Shown here: positions 1 to 8,975 of the stretch, piece after piece | How positions within the stretch are numbered: the stretch's first letter is position 1 | Layout: the number at the start of each line of letters is the position of its first letter | From: Halobacteriales archaeon QS_6_64_34 | GTDB lineage: Archaea; Halobacteriota; Halobacteria; Halobacteriales; Haloarculaceae | Direction: 5' to 3' | Assembly (NCBI GenBank): GCA_003020925.1 | Contig: PXRT01000013.1 | Location: 146,520 to 210,519 of the forward strand | Length of the DNA stretch: 64,000 nucleotides | Position numbers and translations under genes: made by a program | Notes under the pieces: generated by a model | Told to the model about the DNA's origin: nothing | Databases searched by the model: none | The model's input: only the letters and a program-made list of their open reading frames with translations

Positions 1-97
1 GCAGGCCGAAGGCCGAGGAGCGCAGCGAGCCCCCCGACCGAAGCCAGCCGGGGCTTTCTGGCTCTCTTCCGCGTTTTCTACTAAACTAAACACTACC
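1..97 (-). repeat. Truncated copy of dispersed repeat family A (about 227 bp), cut by the window edge
   Basis: Reverse complement of the left end of the copies at 53664 and 63057 (ggtagtgtttagtttagtagaaaacgcggaagagag..cagaaagccccggctggcttcggtcgggg). Confidence 0.85.
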
Positions 98-139
98 GTG
101 AAAGGACACACCACGTTTACAGTCCCAACGTACGTTTCA

Positions 140-219
140 TACGGTCGGTTGTAACGATTTACCGGTGATTTGCCGAGGCGGGACCGGCAAATCACGGAAA
201 TGGCTTCCAACCGACCGTA
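140..219. mobile_element. 80-bp palindromic MITE-like element, copy 1
   Basis: TIR TACGGTCGGTTG/CAACCGACCGTA; flanked by direct repeat TCA (137-139 and 220-222); same length as the copies at 18373 and 29931. Confidence 0.85.
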
Positions 220-1059
220 TCACACCTCGGTTTTGACGGCGTCAGCGTACGAATCGGCGAGCCGCGTCGGTTCGGGGAGCTTGTACCCCGCTGCCGTCGC
301 CAGTACGAGGTCGGCGGCCGTCTCGGCGCTCACCTGGTGGCCCGGGCTGACGATGAGCGGGTTGATGGACTGGGCGTCGGAGTCGTACTGACGCGTCTGG
401 ACCGCATAGCCAATGACCGCGCCAGCGGCGGCGCCGTCTGCCCGTCGGCTCTCCGACACAGCGAGGGTCTCGACCGCTGCGTCGGCCTCGATAGCGACGC
501 GGGCGCCCTCGGGGAGTTTCCGGTCCAGTGACTCCTGTGGCTCGCCACACAGTAAGTTCTTGGCGACGCCGACAGTCGGAACGTCGAGCGTGACGCCGAT
601 ATGGGTCGCCAGCCCGGCCTCGCGGTAGTGAATGCGGCCGCTGCCGTCGACGAGGACGGCATCGGGCTCACACGCCAATTCGGCGAACGCGGCGAGGATG
701 GCCCCGCCCTCGCGGAACGAGAGCAGTCCGGGAACGTAGGGAATCTCCGTTTCTTCGACCGCATAGACCCGCTCGACGACCTCGCGGCCGCGCAGGACGA
801 CGACGGCCGAGACCGCCCGGTCGCCGACGAAGGCCTGGTCGACGCCGGCGACGAGGGGCCGGTCGGCGGGCGCAGAAGTCCGTCCGGCCCGTTCACCCAG
901 CGTCGCCTGCCCGGCCGGCCCATCCAGCGAGACGGCTTCCGGGTCGAACGCGAACTCGTCGGTAACGACTGCCGCGTCGGCGATATCGCGCTGCAGGGCC
1001 TCCATCTCGGCGGTCGAGAGCGAGGGGTCGGGAACGAACTCGGGGCGGACGATATCCAT
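220..1059 (-). CDS. nfi: Endonuclease V (deoxyinosine 3' endonuclease)
   Basis: MDIVRPEFVPDPSLS...VAGVDQAFVGDRAVSAVVVL...VLVDGSGRIHYREAGLATHIGV...TVGVAKNLLCG, typical EndoV motifs. Confidence 0.9.
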   Translation of the reverse strand: MDIVRPEFVPDPSLSTAEMEALQRDIADAAVVTDEFAFDPEAVSLDGPAGQATLGERAGRTSAPADRPLVAGVDQAFVGDRAVSAVVVLRGREVVERVYAVEETEIPYVPGLLSFREGGAILAAFAELACEPDAVLVDGSGRIHYREAGLATHIGVTLDVPTVGVAKNLLCGEPQESLDRKLPEGARVAIEADAAVETLAVSESRRADGAAAGAVIGYAVQTRQYDSDAQSINPLIVSPGHQVSAETAADLVLATAAGYKLPEPTRLADSYADAVKTEV

Positions 1060-2006
1060 CAGAAGGGACCGCGACCGCCGGGCCCACCGGGTCCGCCCGG
1101 CCCGCCGGGGCCGCGGCGACCGAACTGTATCTGGCCGGGGACGTGCGCCCGGTCCTTGATTCGCTTGCCGTACCAGAGGCCGATGACGAGGCCGACCAGG
1201 TGGGCCGTGTGAGCGATGTTCCCGCCCAGCAGGCCCGCCCCCTGGGGTGACAGCGTCCCGGCGATGCTGATGATAGCGTAGAAGCCCGTGATAGCCCAGA
1301 TGGGTACCGGAATCAGGAAATACAGGTAGACAGTGAGGTCCGGTTTGATGACGGTGATGAACCCGAGGATAGCGAGTGCCGCACCGCTGGCGCCCAGCAC
1401 CCCATATGCGGGCCCGCTCTGGACGAGCTGGAGCGCAATCTGGCCGAGCCCGGCGAGCATCCCCGAGCCGAGGAAAAAGAGGGTGAAGGTCTTCGAGCCC
1501 ATCTGCCGTTCGGCCAGGCGACCGAAGAAGTAGATGACGATGGCGTTCCCGGCGAGGTGGAACAGTCCGCCATGCGAGAAGATAGACGTGACCCAGGTCC
1601 AGACGAAGAAGACGTTGTCCGGGTGGAGCACGAAAAGGGACCGGTAGGCGGCCGGCGGGAGCGAGCCGGCGGCGACCAGTGCGATTACGATTCGTTGTGC
1701 GACGAAGGTGATAGCCATGACCGCGAGGAACACGAACGTCATGTTGCCACGGAAGTAGCCCATGACGCCGCCGGGACCGGTGTCGAGGCCGAAGCGGTCG
1801 GCGACGCCGCCGGAGCCACCCGAGGACCCGGCGTCTACGGAGTCGTCGAAACCGCTGTCGAACACCCCCTGGGGGTCGTTCCAGTTGTCCAGTCCGGGGC
1901 AGTCGTGGGCCTCGGGCAGCCGGTGTTCGGCGCAGTAGGTCCCCCCGCAGTGCCCACACTGGTAGGGCATGTTCTCCTGCTTGCCACAGACGTCACACTC
2001 CGACAT
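1059..2006 (-). CDS. Rhomboid family intramembrane serine protease with N-terminal AN1-type zinc finger
   Basis: MSECDVCGKQENMPYQCGHCGGTYCAEHRLPEAHDCPGL plus rhomboid core (HGGLFHLAGNAIVIYFFG, GASGA, H in AHTAHLVG). Confidence 0.9.
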   Translation of the reverse strand: MSECDVCGKQENMPYQCGHCGGTYCAEHRLPEAHDCPGLDNWNDPQGVFDSGFDDSVDAGSSGGSGGVADRFGLDTGPGGVMGYFRGNMTFVFLAVMAITFVAQRIVIALVAAGSLPPAAYRSLFVLHPDNVFFVWTWVTSIFSHGGLFHLAGNAIVIYFFGRLAERQMGSKTFTLFFLGSGMLAGLGQIALQLVQSGPAYGVLGASGAALAILGFITVIKPDLTVYLYFLIPVPIWAITGFYAIISIAGTLSPQGAGLLGGNIAHTAHLVGLVIGLWYGKRIKDRAHVPGQIQFGRRGPGGPGGPGGPGGRGPF

Positions 2007-2109
2007 TGTCGACGTTTGGGGTGGGCGGTGCAAAGGGATTGTGTTTGTGTGGCTCACCGACCTGAGACGAGCGAAGCCGGTAAAACCCCCGAGTTCGAAC
2101 GGTAGGGTA

Positions 2110-2565
2110 GTGCAAGAGTTCGAGCGCAAACAACTGCTAGAGCGCATCGAACGGGAGGGTGCGACCGTCGGTGCCGAGATACCCGACGAGATTACCGTCC
2201 AGGACGACCGCATCGACCTGCAATCGTTCGTCTTCGAAATCAAGCGCCGGGAGACGGTGCCACGCGGCGAGCGCGAGCGGGTCACCCGGGCCAAGAAGAA
2301 CCTCCGCCGGGAGCGCCGCCAGCGCAAACAGCGACTGGAGGACGACGACCTGAGCTACGCCGAGGGCGAGGAACTCGTCGAGGCCATCATCGGTATCGAC
2401 CGGGCGCTGAACGCCTTAGAGCAGCTGGGGCCGGCGAACCTGGAGGACGAGGCAAAGGCCCAGGAGACCGCCGACAAGAAGCGCTGGATGTCGTTCCTGC
2501 GGAAGGCGCTCGGTCACGAGGACGCCGATTCGGGCACCGGCCGGGCCAGCAGGGGGCGGCGATGA
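2110..2565 (+). CDS. DUF5788 family haloarchaeal protein
   Basis: GTG start; QEFERKQLLERIEREGATVGAEIPDEITVQ...SFVFEIKRRETVP. Confidence 0.65.
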   Translation: MQEFERKQLLERIEREGATVGAEIPDEITVQDDRIDLQSFVFEIKRRETVPRGERERVTRAKKNLRRERRQRKQRLEDDDLSYAEGEELVEAIIGIDRALNALEQLGPANLEDEAKAQETADKKRWMSFLRKALGHEDADSGTGRASRGRR

Positions 2566-4304
2566 GCCACAACGGCGAAATCGCGAGCCGACTGGCGGAG
2601 TTCGCCGACTTGCTCGACGCCAAAGGGGTGGAGTACAAGCCCCGGGCCTACCGCCGGGCCGCCGAGAACATCCGCGACCACCCCGGCGACATCGAGGGGC
2701 TGGCCGCCGAGGGCGAGAACGCGGTAGGGGAAATAGAGGGCGTCGGCGACGCCATCTCCGCGAAGGTCATCGAGTACTTCGAGACCGGCGAAATCGAGGA
2801 GCTGGGCGAACTCCGCGAGGAGTTGCCCGTCGACATGGCCGCCCTGACCGCCGTCGAGGGCGTCGGACCCAAGACCGTCGGGGCGCTGTACGAGGCACTC
2901 GGTATCACGACGCTCGACGAACTCGAAGCCGCCGCCGAGGCCGGCGAGATTCAGGACGTCAAGGGCTTTGGCACAAAGACCGAGGAGAACATCGTGGAGA
3001 ACATCGACTTCGCCCGCGAGGCCCACGCCCGGACGTTGCTGGGGACAGCCCACCCCTACGGCGAGCAGGCGAAGGCGTTCGTCGCCGACATCGGCGGCGT
3101 CGAGCAGTGTGAACTGGGCGGGTCCCTGCGGCGCTGGCGTGCCACCATCGGCGACGTGGACGTACTCGTCGGGAGCCGGGAGGGCGAGGCCGTCGTCGAC
3201 GCCTTTACCGACTGGCCCGAAGTCGATGGCGTCATCGAGGCCGGCGAGACGAAGGCGTCGGTCCGGGCCGGCGGGCTTCGGGTCGATGTGCGAGTGGTGG
3301 CCCCCGAGGAGTTCGGCGCCGCCCTGCAGTATTTCACCGGCAGCAAGGACCACAACGTCGCGGTCCGGAACCGGGCCATCGAGCGGGACCTGAAGGTCAA
3401 CGAGTACGGGGTCTTCGACGTTTCTGACGTCCCCGACGGCGAGGGCCATCAGCGCGCCGGCGAGCGCATCGCCGGCGAGACCGAGGCGGCCGTTTACGAG
3501 GCCCTCGGCATGGAGTGGGTCCCGCCGGAACTGCGCGAGAATCGCGGCGAAGTGGCGGCGGCCGCCGACGGCGACCTCCCCGACCTGCTCGTCGAGGACG
3601 ACGTCCGGGGCGACCTCCACACCCACAGCGAGTGGTCAGACGGCGGTAACACAGTCGCCGAGATGGCCGCCGGCGCGGCGGAGTTTGGCCACGAGTACAT
3701 CGCGATTACGGACCACGCGACCGGGCCGGGGATGGTCGGCGGCGTCGGCCTCGAGGACGACGACCTGCGCGAGCAAATCGCCGAAGTCGAGTCGGTCGCC
3801 GCCGAGGCCGACGTCGACGTGTTCAGCGGCGTCGAGGCCAACATCACCAGGGACGCCGAGATTTCGGTGGCCGACGACGTGCTGGCCGACCTCGATGTCG
3901 TGGTCGCCTCACCCCACGCGGCACTGGACGGCGACGGCACCGACCGCCTCGTCGCCGCGGCCCAACACCCCCACGTCGACATCATCGGCCACCCGACCGG
4001 GCGGTATCTGAACCGGCGCCCCGGGCTCGACGTCGACGTCGAGCGGCTGGCGACGGCGGCCGCCGACGCCGGGACCGCCCTGGAGGTCAACGCCAGTCCC
4101 GCTCGGCTGGACCTGAACGGCGCCGCCATCAAGGTGGCCCTCGAGGCCGGCGCGACCATCGCCATCGACACCGACGCCCACAGCCCCGGGAGCTTCGGCC
4201 AGATGACGTACGGCGTCCACACCGCCCGGCGCGGATGGGCCGAAGCCGGCGACGTGCTCAACACCCGCTCGGCCGAGGAGCTGCGGGAGTTCCTCGATGG
4301 CTGA
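2562..4304 (+). CDS. polX: DNA polymerase/3'-5' exonuclease PolX (family X with C-terminal PHP domain)
   Basis: HhH repeats, GGSLRRWRATIGDVDVLVG, PHP motif GDLHTHSEWSDGGNT, NASPARLDLN. Confidence 0.93.
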   Translation: MSHNGEIASRLAEFADLLDAKGVEYKPRAYRRAAENIRDHPGDIEGLAAEGENAVGEIEGVGDAISAKVIEYFETGEIEELGELREELPVDMAALTAVEGVGPKTVGALYEALGITTLDELEAAAEAGEIQDVKGFGTKTEENIVENIDFAREAHARTLLGTAHPYGEQAKAFVADIGGVEQCELGGSLRRWRATIGDVDVLVGSREGEAVVDAFTDWPEVDGVIEAGETKASVRAGGLRVDVRVVAPEEFGAALQYFTGSKDHNVAVRNRAIERDLKVNEYGVFDVSDVPDGEGHQRAGERIAGETEAAVYEALGMEWVPPELRENRGEVAAAADGDLPDLLVEDDVRGDLHTHSEWSDGGNTVAEMAAGAAEFGHEYIAITDHATGPGMVGGVGLEDDDLREQIAEVESVAAEADVDVFSGVEANITRDAEISVADDVLADLDVVVASPHAALDGDGTDRLVAAAQHPHVDIIGHPTGRYLNRRPGLDVDVERLATAAADAGTALEVNASPARLDLNGAAIKVALEAGATIAIDTDAHSPGSFGQMTYGVHTARRGWAEAGDVLNTRSAEELREFLDG

Positions 4305-4458
4305 CCGCGAGTGGTGTCGGTCAGCGTGAGGCGGGCATCGACGGCGGCGGCCGGGCGGGAGGTGAGCACATACCTGGCCGTTTGAGGGCTGGCCGCTCAA
4401 GTATCTTCGCTGGCCGACTCCAGAACCCTTGTTACACCGGTGCTGTTAGAGTCGGCTG

Positions 4459-4938
4459 ATGACCCTCTCGGAGGAGGCCCAGGAGCGGCTCGCCGACATC
4501 GTCGAAAACCAGCCGACGAAAAACGGCGAGCTACAGGAGCTGTGGGGCATGGACAGCGGGAGCGAGGTCCACCAGTACCTCGAGTCGACGCTCAAGGAGT
4601 ACTACTACCGCAACGAGAACAGCCTCATCTGTGCCACACCGGAGGCGACGGCGCTCATCGACGGCAAGGGCTCCGAGCGCGTCCGGACGATGACCGTCTC
4701 CCCGCTCCAGGGGACCATCATCGAGGTGCTTGCCGGCCCGGACGAGGAGCCACAGAGCGTCGTCGCGACGCTGCAGGCGGTCCGGACGGCCGGCGATGAC
4801 CCCGAGGTGGACGACGTGCGGTCGGCGCTCCGGAGCCTCGCCGACATGGGCGTCGTCGAGATAGTCCAGAAGACGGTCCCGACCTTCCGGCTGGCCGTCC
4901 CGCGTGCGGACATCGACGTCGGGGTCCGCGACGAGTAG
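4459..4938 (+). CDS. DUF5797 family protein
   Basis: MTLSEEAQERLADIVENQPTKNGELQELWGMDSGSEVHQYLESTLKEYYYRN; haloarchaeal conserved winged-helix-like protein. Confidence 0.65.
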   Translation: MTLSEEAQERLADIVENQPTKNGELQELWGMDSGSEVHQYLESTLKEYYYRNENSLICATPEATALIDGKGSERVRTMTVSPLQGTIIEVLAGPDEEPQSVVATLQAVRTAGDDPEVDDVRSALRSLADMGVVEIVQKTVPTFRLAVPRADIDVGVRDE

Positions 4939-4962
4939 CTCGGTCGAATTTCCGAGGCGCAG

Positions 4963-6021
4963 TTACTCGAGGGCGGACCGACCATCGCCGTCCAGCCCGG
5001 GCCGGCGCTCCCGTCGCCGCCGAGCCAGCAGTCGCTTGGCGGCCGCGCCGGGGCCGCCCTGGATGGGCCACCCCTTCGTTCGCCACACTGGCGGCTCCGG
5101 TTCGAACGACCCACAGCCGGCCCGACACTCGTGTTGGGTTGGCGTCCGTCCTTTGGCCACACAGTAGGGCGAGACGCCGGTCTCGTCGGCGCGCAACTCG
5201 AAGTGCCGGCAGTCCGGCCGCATCGTACCGGCGTAACTTCGCCACCCCCGTGCGTAGGCCCGTTCGGCGATAGCGCGGCGTTTCTCGGCCTTCCAGTCGG
5301 GGTCGGCGTACTCGAAGCGGGCGGCGCTGTAGTCGTCGTCGGGCCGCTCGATGATGTGAGTGCCGTAGCCGCCGGCGTCGAGCGAGCGGGGCTCCCAGAC
5401 GGTCTCGGCGGACCCAGTTCCGAAATCGACTGTCAACACGCCGGCTTCCGGCGGGAAGTCCGCAAGCAGGATAGGTTCGACGCGCTGGCCGGTGGCCCCG
5501 GTCGCGACCCACACCTCGTCGGCCAGCCCCAGGGCGACGTCCCGCTCCAGTTGCCCGGCCAGGTCGCGGGCGGCGCTCGCGGTGAGGTCGGGCTTGTTTT
5601 CGATGGCGACGACGCGTCGAACCCAGTTGGGATACGGTCGATGGCGGCGAATCTCGATTCGCTGTCTCCGTTTTCGGGTGTCGAGGGCGTCCCTGTCGGC
5701 GAGTCCGTGAATCGACTCCCGGACGTAGCGCCAGGGGTAGCCGGGGTCGGGGAGGGCGTCCCGATAGAATGTCCAGTCCGCGGGCGCGTGTCGGAGGACG
5801 TCCAGGTGGTCCGAGTCGAAAGCGTCGATGCCGAAGGCGCCGCGAGCCGCCAGTCCGTCGGGGTCACACTCCAGGACGAGCGTGTCCCATCGACGGTACT
5901 GGGTGCCGAGTTGGCGGGCGACGACGACGGCCGAATCGTCGCGTGCGGGCGTCCACTCGCGTTCGGCCCACTGACAGACGCGCAGTTCGAACGCGAACTC
6001 CGAATCGGGCGACACGGACAC
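4963..6021 (-). CDS. DUF5787 family protein
   Basis: 352-aa ORF, FAFELRVCQWAEREW...PDCRHFELRADETGVSPYCVAKGRTPTQHECRAGCGSFEPEPP. Confidence 0.65.
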   Translation of the reverse strand: MSVSPDSEFAFELRVCQWAEREWTPARDDSAVVVARQLGTQYRRWDTLVLECDPDGLAARGAFGIDAFDSDHLDVLRHAPADWTFYRDALPDPGYPWRYVRESIHGLADRDALDTRKRRQRIEIRRHRPYPNWVRRVVAIENKPDLTASAARDLAGQLERDVALGLADEVWVATGATGQRVEPILLADFPPEAGVLTVDFGTGSAETVWEPRSLDAGGYGTHIIERPDDDYSAARFEYADPDWKAEKRRAIAERAYARGWRSYAGTMRPDCRHFELRADETGVSPYCVAKGRTPTQHECRAGCGSFEPEPPVWRTKGWPIQGGPGAAAKRLLARRRRERRPGLDGDGRSALE

Positions 6022-6162
6022 CGGTTCGTGGCTCGCGTTTGTGAATCTGTCTGTCGTGATATAGATTTGAACAAATTGGTTCTCGACTTATAGATATCAG
6101 GTGTAACCTCGGGTAGCCCTGGAATTTATATATCCATGCCAGAATTATTCATCGCCCCTACT

Positions 6163-6645
6163 ATGAGTGATCAAAACAACGTGGACACGACAAACGCTTT
6201 TTGTCATGATTGTGGCGAATCAATTAAATCCAATGCTGAGATTTGTCCGAATTGCGGTGTAAGACAACAGGCTGACCCCCAAGCAACTACAGGGACGTTT
6301 GAACAGTATACGACAATTCAATGGATTGCAGGTGTAATTCTGGGACTTCTGACATTTCCGATAGGTCTTCTGATTCCTGCTTATTTCTACATCAAATCAT
6401 CAAACGGAACGGCAAGTGAGCAGGGCGCTTGGGAAGCGTGGGCCGTCATTTTGGTTGGAATATTTGGCATCATAGCAGTGGAACTGGGCGGTGAAACTGG
6501 AGCGAAGATAATCCTTGGCCTTCTTCTAGCATTACCGATACTTCTCATCCTGGCAGCCGTGCTTGCAAGCTTCGTTCTGGGGCTTGGTGATGCAGCCCAA
6601 ACACAGTATCTAGTGACGCCTATGTCGAACGTTATCACAGCATAA
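6163..6645 (+). CDS. Zinc-ribbon plus three-TM membrane protein, AT-rich gene
   Basis: MSDQNNVDTTNAFCHDCGESIKSNAEICPNCGVRQ followed by hydrophobic helices; TATA-like atttatatat about 30 nt upstream of the second ATG. Confidence 0.7.
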   Translation: MSDQNNVDTTNAFCHDCGESIKSNAEICPNCGVRQQADPQATTGTFEQYTTIQWIAGVILGLLTFPIGLLIPAYFYIKSSNGTASEQGAWEAWAVILVGIFGIIAVELGGETGAKIILGLLLALPILLILAAVLASFVLGLGDAAQTQYLVTPMSNVITA

Positions 6646-6684
6646 CTGAGAGCTTCCGCTATCACGCATCAATGCCGCGCTGGC

Positions 6685-7119
6685 TCAGTCCTCGGTATCG
6701 TCTTCGCGGTCGTCGAGGAACTCGTGGGCCTGTTCCAGTATCTCGCGGGGGCCGTCCTGCGTGACGGTGTTGATGGCCTGTTCGTAATCGCGCCACTGCA
6801 GGTCGCGGTGCTCGGTCGACAGCTCTGCGGACGCTTCGAAGGACTTCGCGACGAACAGATGTACCGTCTTGTGGATGGTGTTGCCGTTCGCCTCGAACAC
6901 GTAGTCGTAGTCCTCGCGGAACCCGTCTAAAAGCCGGAAATCACCGATTCCGGCCTCCTCTTTCACTTCGCGTATGGCGGTCTGCTGGAGTTCCTCCTCG
7001 CCCTCGACGCCGCCCTTGGGAAACTCCCAGTCCCCGGGGCGGCTCTTGAGCAGGAGGTACTCCCGCCGGCCACGCGTATCGCGAAAGAGGATGGCTCCCG
7101 CGCTCGTGGCCTCTATCAT
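6685..7119 (-). CDS. NUDIX hydrolase (bis(5'-nucleosyl)-tetraphosphatase-like)
   Basis: WEFPKGGVEGEEELQQTAIREVKEEAGI Nudix box. Confidence 0.9.
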   Translation of the reverse strand: MIEATSAGAILFRDTRGRREYLLLKSRPGDWEFPKGGVEGEEELQQTAIREVKEEAGIGDFRLLDGFREDYDYVFEANGNTIHKTVHLFVAKSFEASAELSTEHRDLQWRDYEQAINTVTQDGPREILEQAHEFLDDREDDTED

Positions 7120-7226
7120 TGTGTGATTTTACATCACGGGTACTTAAGAGAATATCGGAGACGAGCGACGGAACGACGCGGCGCGAAAGGCCGGCCTTTT
7201 GGTGGTCGCCGGTTATCTCACACCCA

Positions 7227-7556
7227 ATGCCGTACGTCACGACTCTGACCCTCACGAGTGGGGACCGCCACCGCCTCGACGACGTCGTGGCGGATATCAA
7301 GACTCGCGCCGAGCGCAAGGGGGTGGAGCTGAAAGGCCCGCGCCCGAAACAGCCCCGAAAGCTCCGGGTCCCCCAGTCGAAGACGCTGGGGCCCGACGGC
7401 GGCCGCTTCGACCCGTGGAACTACACCGTCTACGAGCGGACCATCGACATCGTCGGTTACGAGGGGTTCGCCCGCGACGTGGCCGGCGAGGCGTTTCCGC
7501 CGGCGGTCCACGTCGAAGTCGACGTCGAACAGCAGACCCCGCCCGGCAGCGGGTGA
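7227..7556 (+). CDS. uS10/mL48-like ribosomal protein family paralog
   Basis: MPYVTTLTLTSGDRHRLDDVVADIKTRAERKGVELKGPRPKQPRKLRVPQSK, S10-like fold signature. Confidence 0.7.
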   Translation: MPYVTTLTLTSGDRHRLDDVVADIKTRAERKGVELKGPRPKQPRKLRVPQSKTLGPDGGRFDPWNYTVYERTIDIVGYEGFARDVAGEAFPPAVHVEVDVEQQTPPGSG

Positions 7557-7583
7557 TAAGTTCGCTCGTCCCCTCGACCCGGT

Positions 7584-8852
7584 ATGGAGCGGACGCGACA
7601 CGAGCGGCTGGTGGCCCTGCGGCGGGCGCTACACCGCCGCCCCGAACCGGCGTGGCGTGAGTACTGGACGACGAGTCGCATCGTCGACGAAATCGAGCGG
7701 GTCGGCGTCGACGAGGTGCTGGTCGGCCCGGAGCTACTGGCGGCCGATGCCCGGATGGCGGTCCCCGACGGGGAACCGCTCCAGCAGTGGCACGACCGCG
7801 CTCGCGAGGCGGGCGCCCGCGAGGACGTACTGGAACAGTGTGGGGGTGGCTTCACCGGCGCGCTCGCGACCGTCGAGCGCGGCGACGGGCCGACGGTCGC
7901 GCTCCGGGTGGATATCGACGCCTTGCCGATTACCGAATCGACAGCGGAGACACACACACCCGCCGAGGCGGGCTTTCGCTCGGGCAACGACGGGTACATG
8001 CACGCCTGTGGGCACGACGCCCACGCGGCCATCGGCATCGGCGTCCTCGAGGCCGTCGTCGAGAGCGACTTTTCGGGGACGTTCAAACTGCTCTTCCAGC
8101 CCGCCGAGGAGGTCATCGGCGGCGGGAAGGCAGTCGCAGAGAGCGGCGTCCTGGACGACGTGAACCACCTGCTCGCGCTCCACGTCGGGCTGGACCACCC
8201 GACCGGCGAGGTGGTCGCGGGCGTAAACGGCTTTCTGGCGGTCCGCCAGTTCGAGGCGACGTTCCGGGGCGAGTCGGCTCACGCTGGCGCCCACCCGGCG
8301 GCGGGTCGGGACGCCGTCCAGGCGCTCGCGACGGCGGTCCGGAACCTCCACGCCATCCGCCGCCACGCGGACGGGGCGACCCGGGTCAACGCGGGCGTCG
8401 TCTCGGGCGGCACCGCGACGAACATCGTCCCCGAGTCAGCGACTATCGAGGGCGAGGTTCGCGGCGAGACGACCGAACTGATGGAGTACATGGGCGACCG
8501 AGCGGACTCGGTCGTCGAGCACGCCGCCGGGATGCACGGCTGCGAGTCGGAACTGACGACCGTTGCGGAAGCCCCCAGTGCCGAGAGCGACGCCGACCTC
8601 GCGGACGTGGTGTACGCGGTGGCCGAGGGCGTCGACGGCGTCGACAGCGTCCTGCACAGTGCGCCACTGGGCGGCAGCGAGGACGCGACGTATCTGATGG
8701 ACCGGGTGCAAGAACACGGCGGGCAGGCCAGTTACGTCGGCATCGGCACGGACCACCCCGGCGGTCACCACACGCCCACCTTCGACGTGGACGAGCGGTC
8801 CCTCGATATAGGGGTGGACGTACTGGCGGGCGCTATCGGGCAGTTGTGGTAA
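7584..8852 (+). CDS. M20 family amidohydrolase/aminoacylase
   Basis: LRRALHRRPEPAWREYWT...ACGHDAHAAIGIG...LLFQPAEEVIGGGKA. Confidence 0.88.
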   Translation: MERTRHERLVALRRALHRRPEPAWREYWTTSRIVDEIERVGVDEVLVGPELLAADARMAVPDGEPLQQWHDRAREAGAREDVLEQCGGGFTGALATVERGDGPTVALRVDIDALPITESTAETHTPAEAGFRSGNDGYMHACGHDAHAAIGIGVLEAVVESDFSGTFKLLFQPAEEVIGGGKAVAESGVLDDVNHLLALHVGLDHPTGEVVAGVNGFLAVRQFEATFRGESAHAGAHPAAGRDAVQALATAVRNLHAIRRHADGATRVNAGVVSGGTATNIVPESATIEGEVRGETTELMEYMGDRADSVVEHAAGMHGCESELTTVAEAPSAESDADLADVVYAVAEGVDGVDSVLHSAPLGGSEDATYLMDRVQEHGGQASYVGIGTDHPGGHHTPTFDVDERSLDIGVDVLAGAIGQLW

Positions 8853-8975
8853 CGAGCGGGCCTGCTGGCGACACACACTGAACCAACGGTTCGATTGGTT
8901 CGAGTTTTCTCCTCCTGGAACGAACACCAAGAGGCTTTCGCGGTGGCCACGTACCGCAAGACGTGACCACGCATC

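Noticed and set aside
140-219. 2-bp TA target duplication (IS630/Tc1 style) for the 80-bp element
   Set aside because: The empty site in repeat B contains only one TGA and no TA at the insertion point, which supports a 3-bp TGA duplication instead
2514-3626. 370-aa minus-strand ORF opposite polX
   Set aside because: Shadow ORF; the PolX frame has unmistakable catalytic motifs
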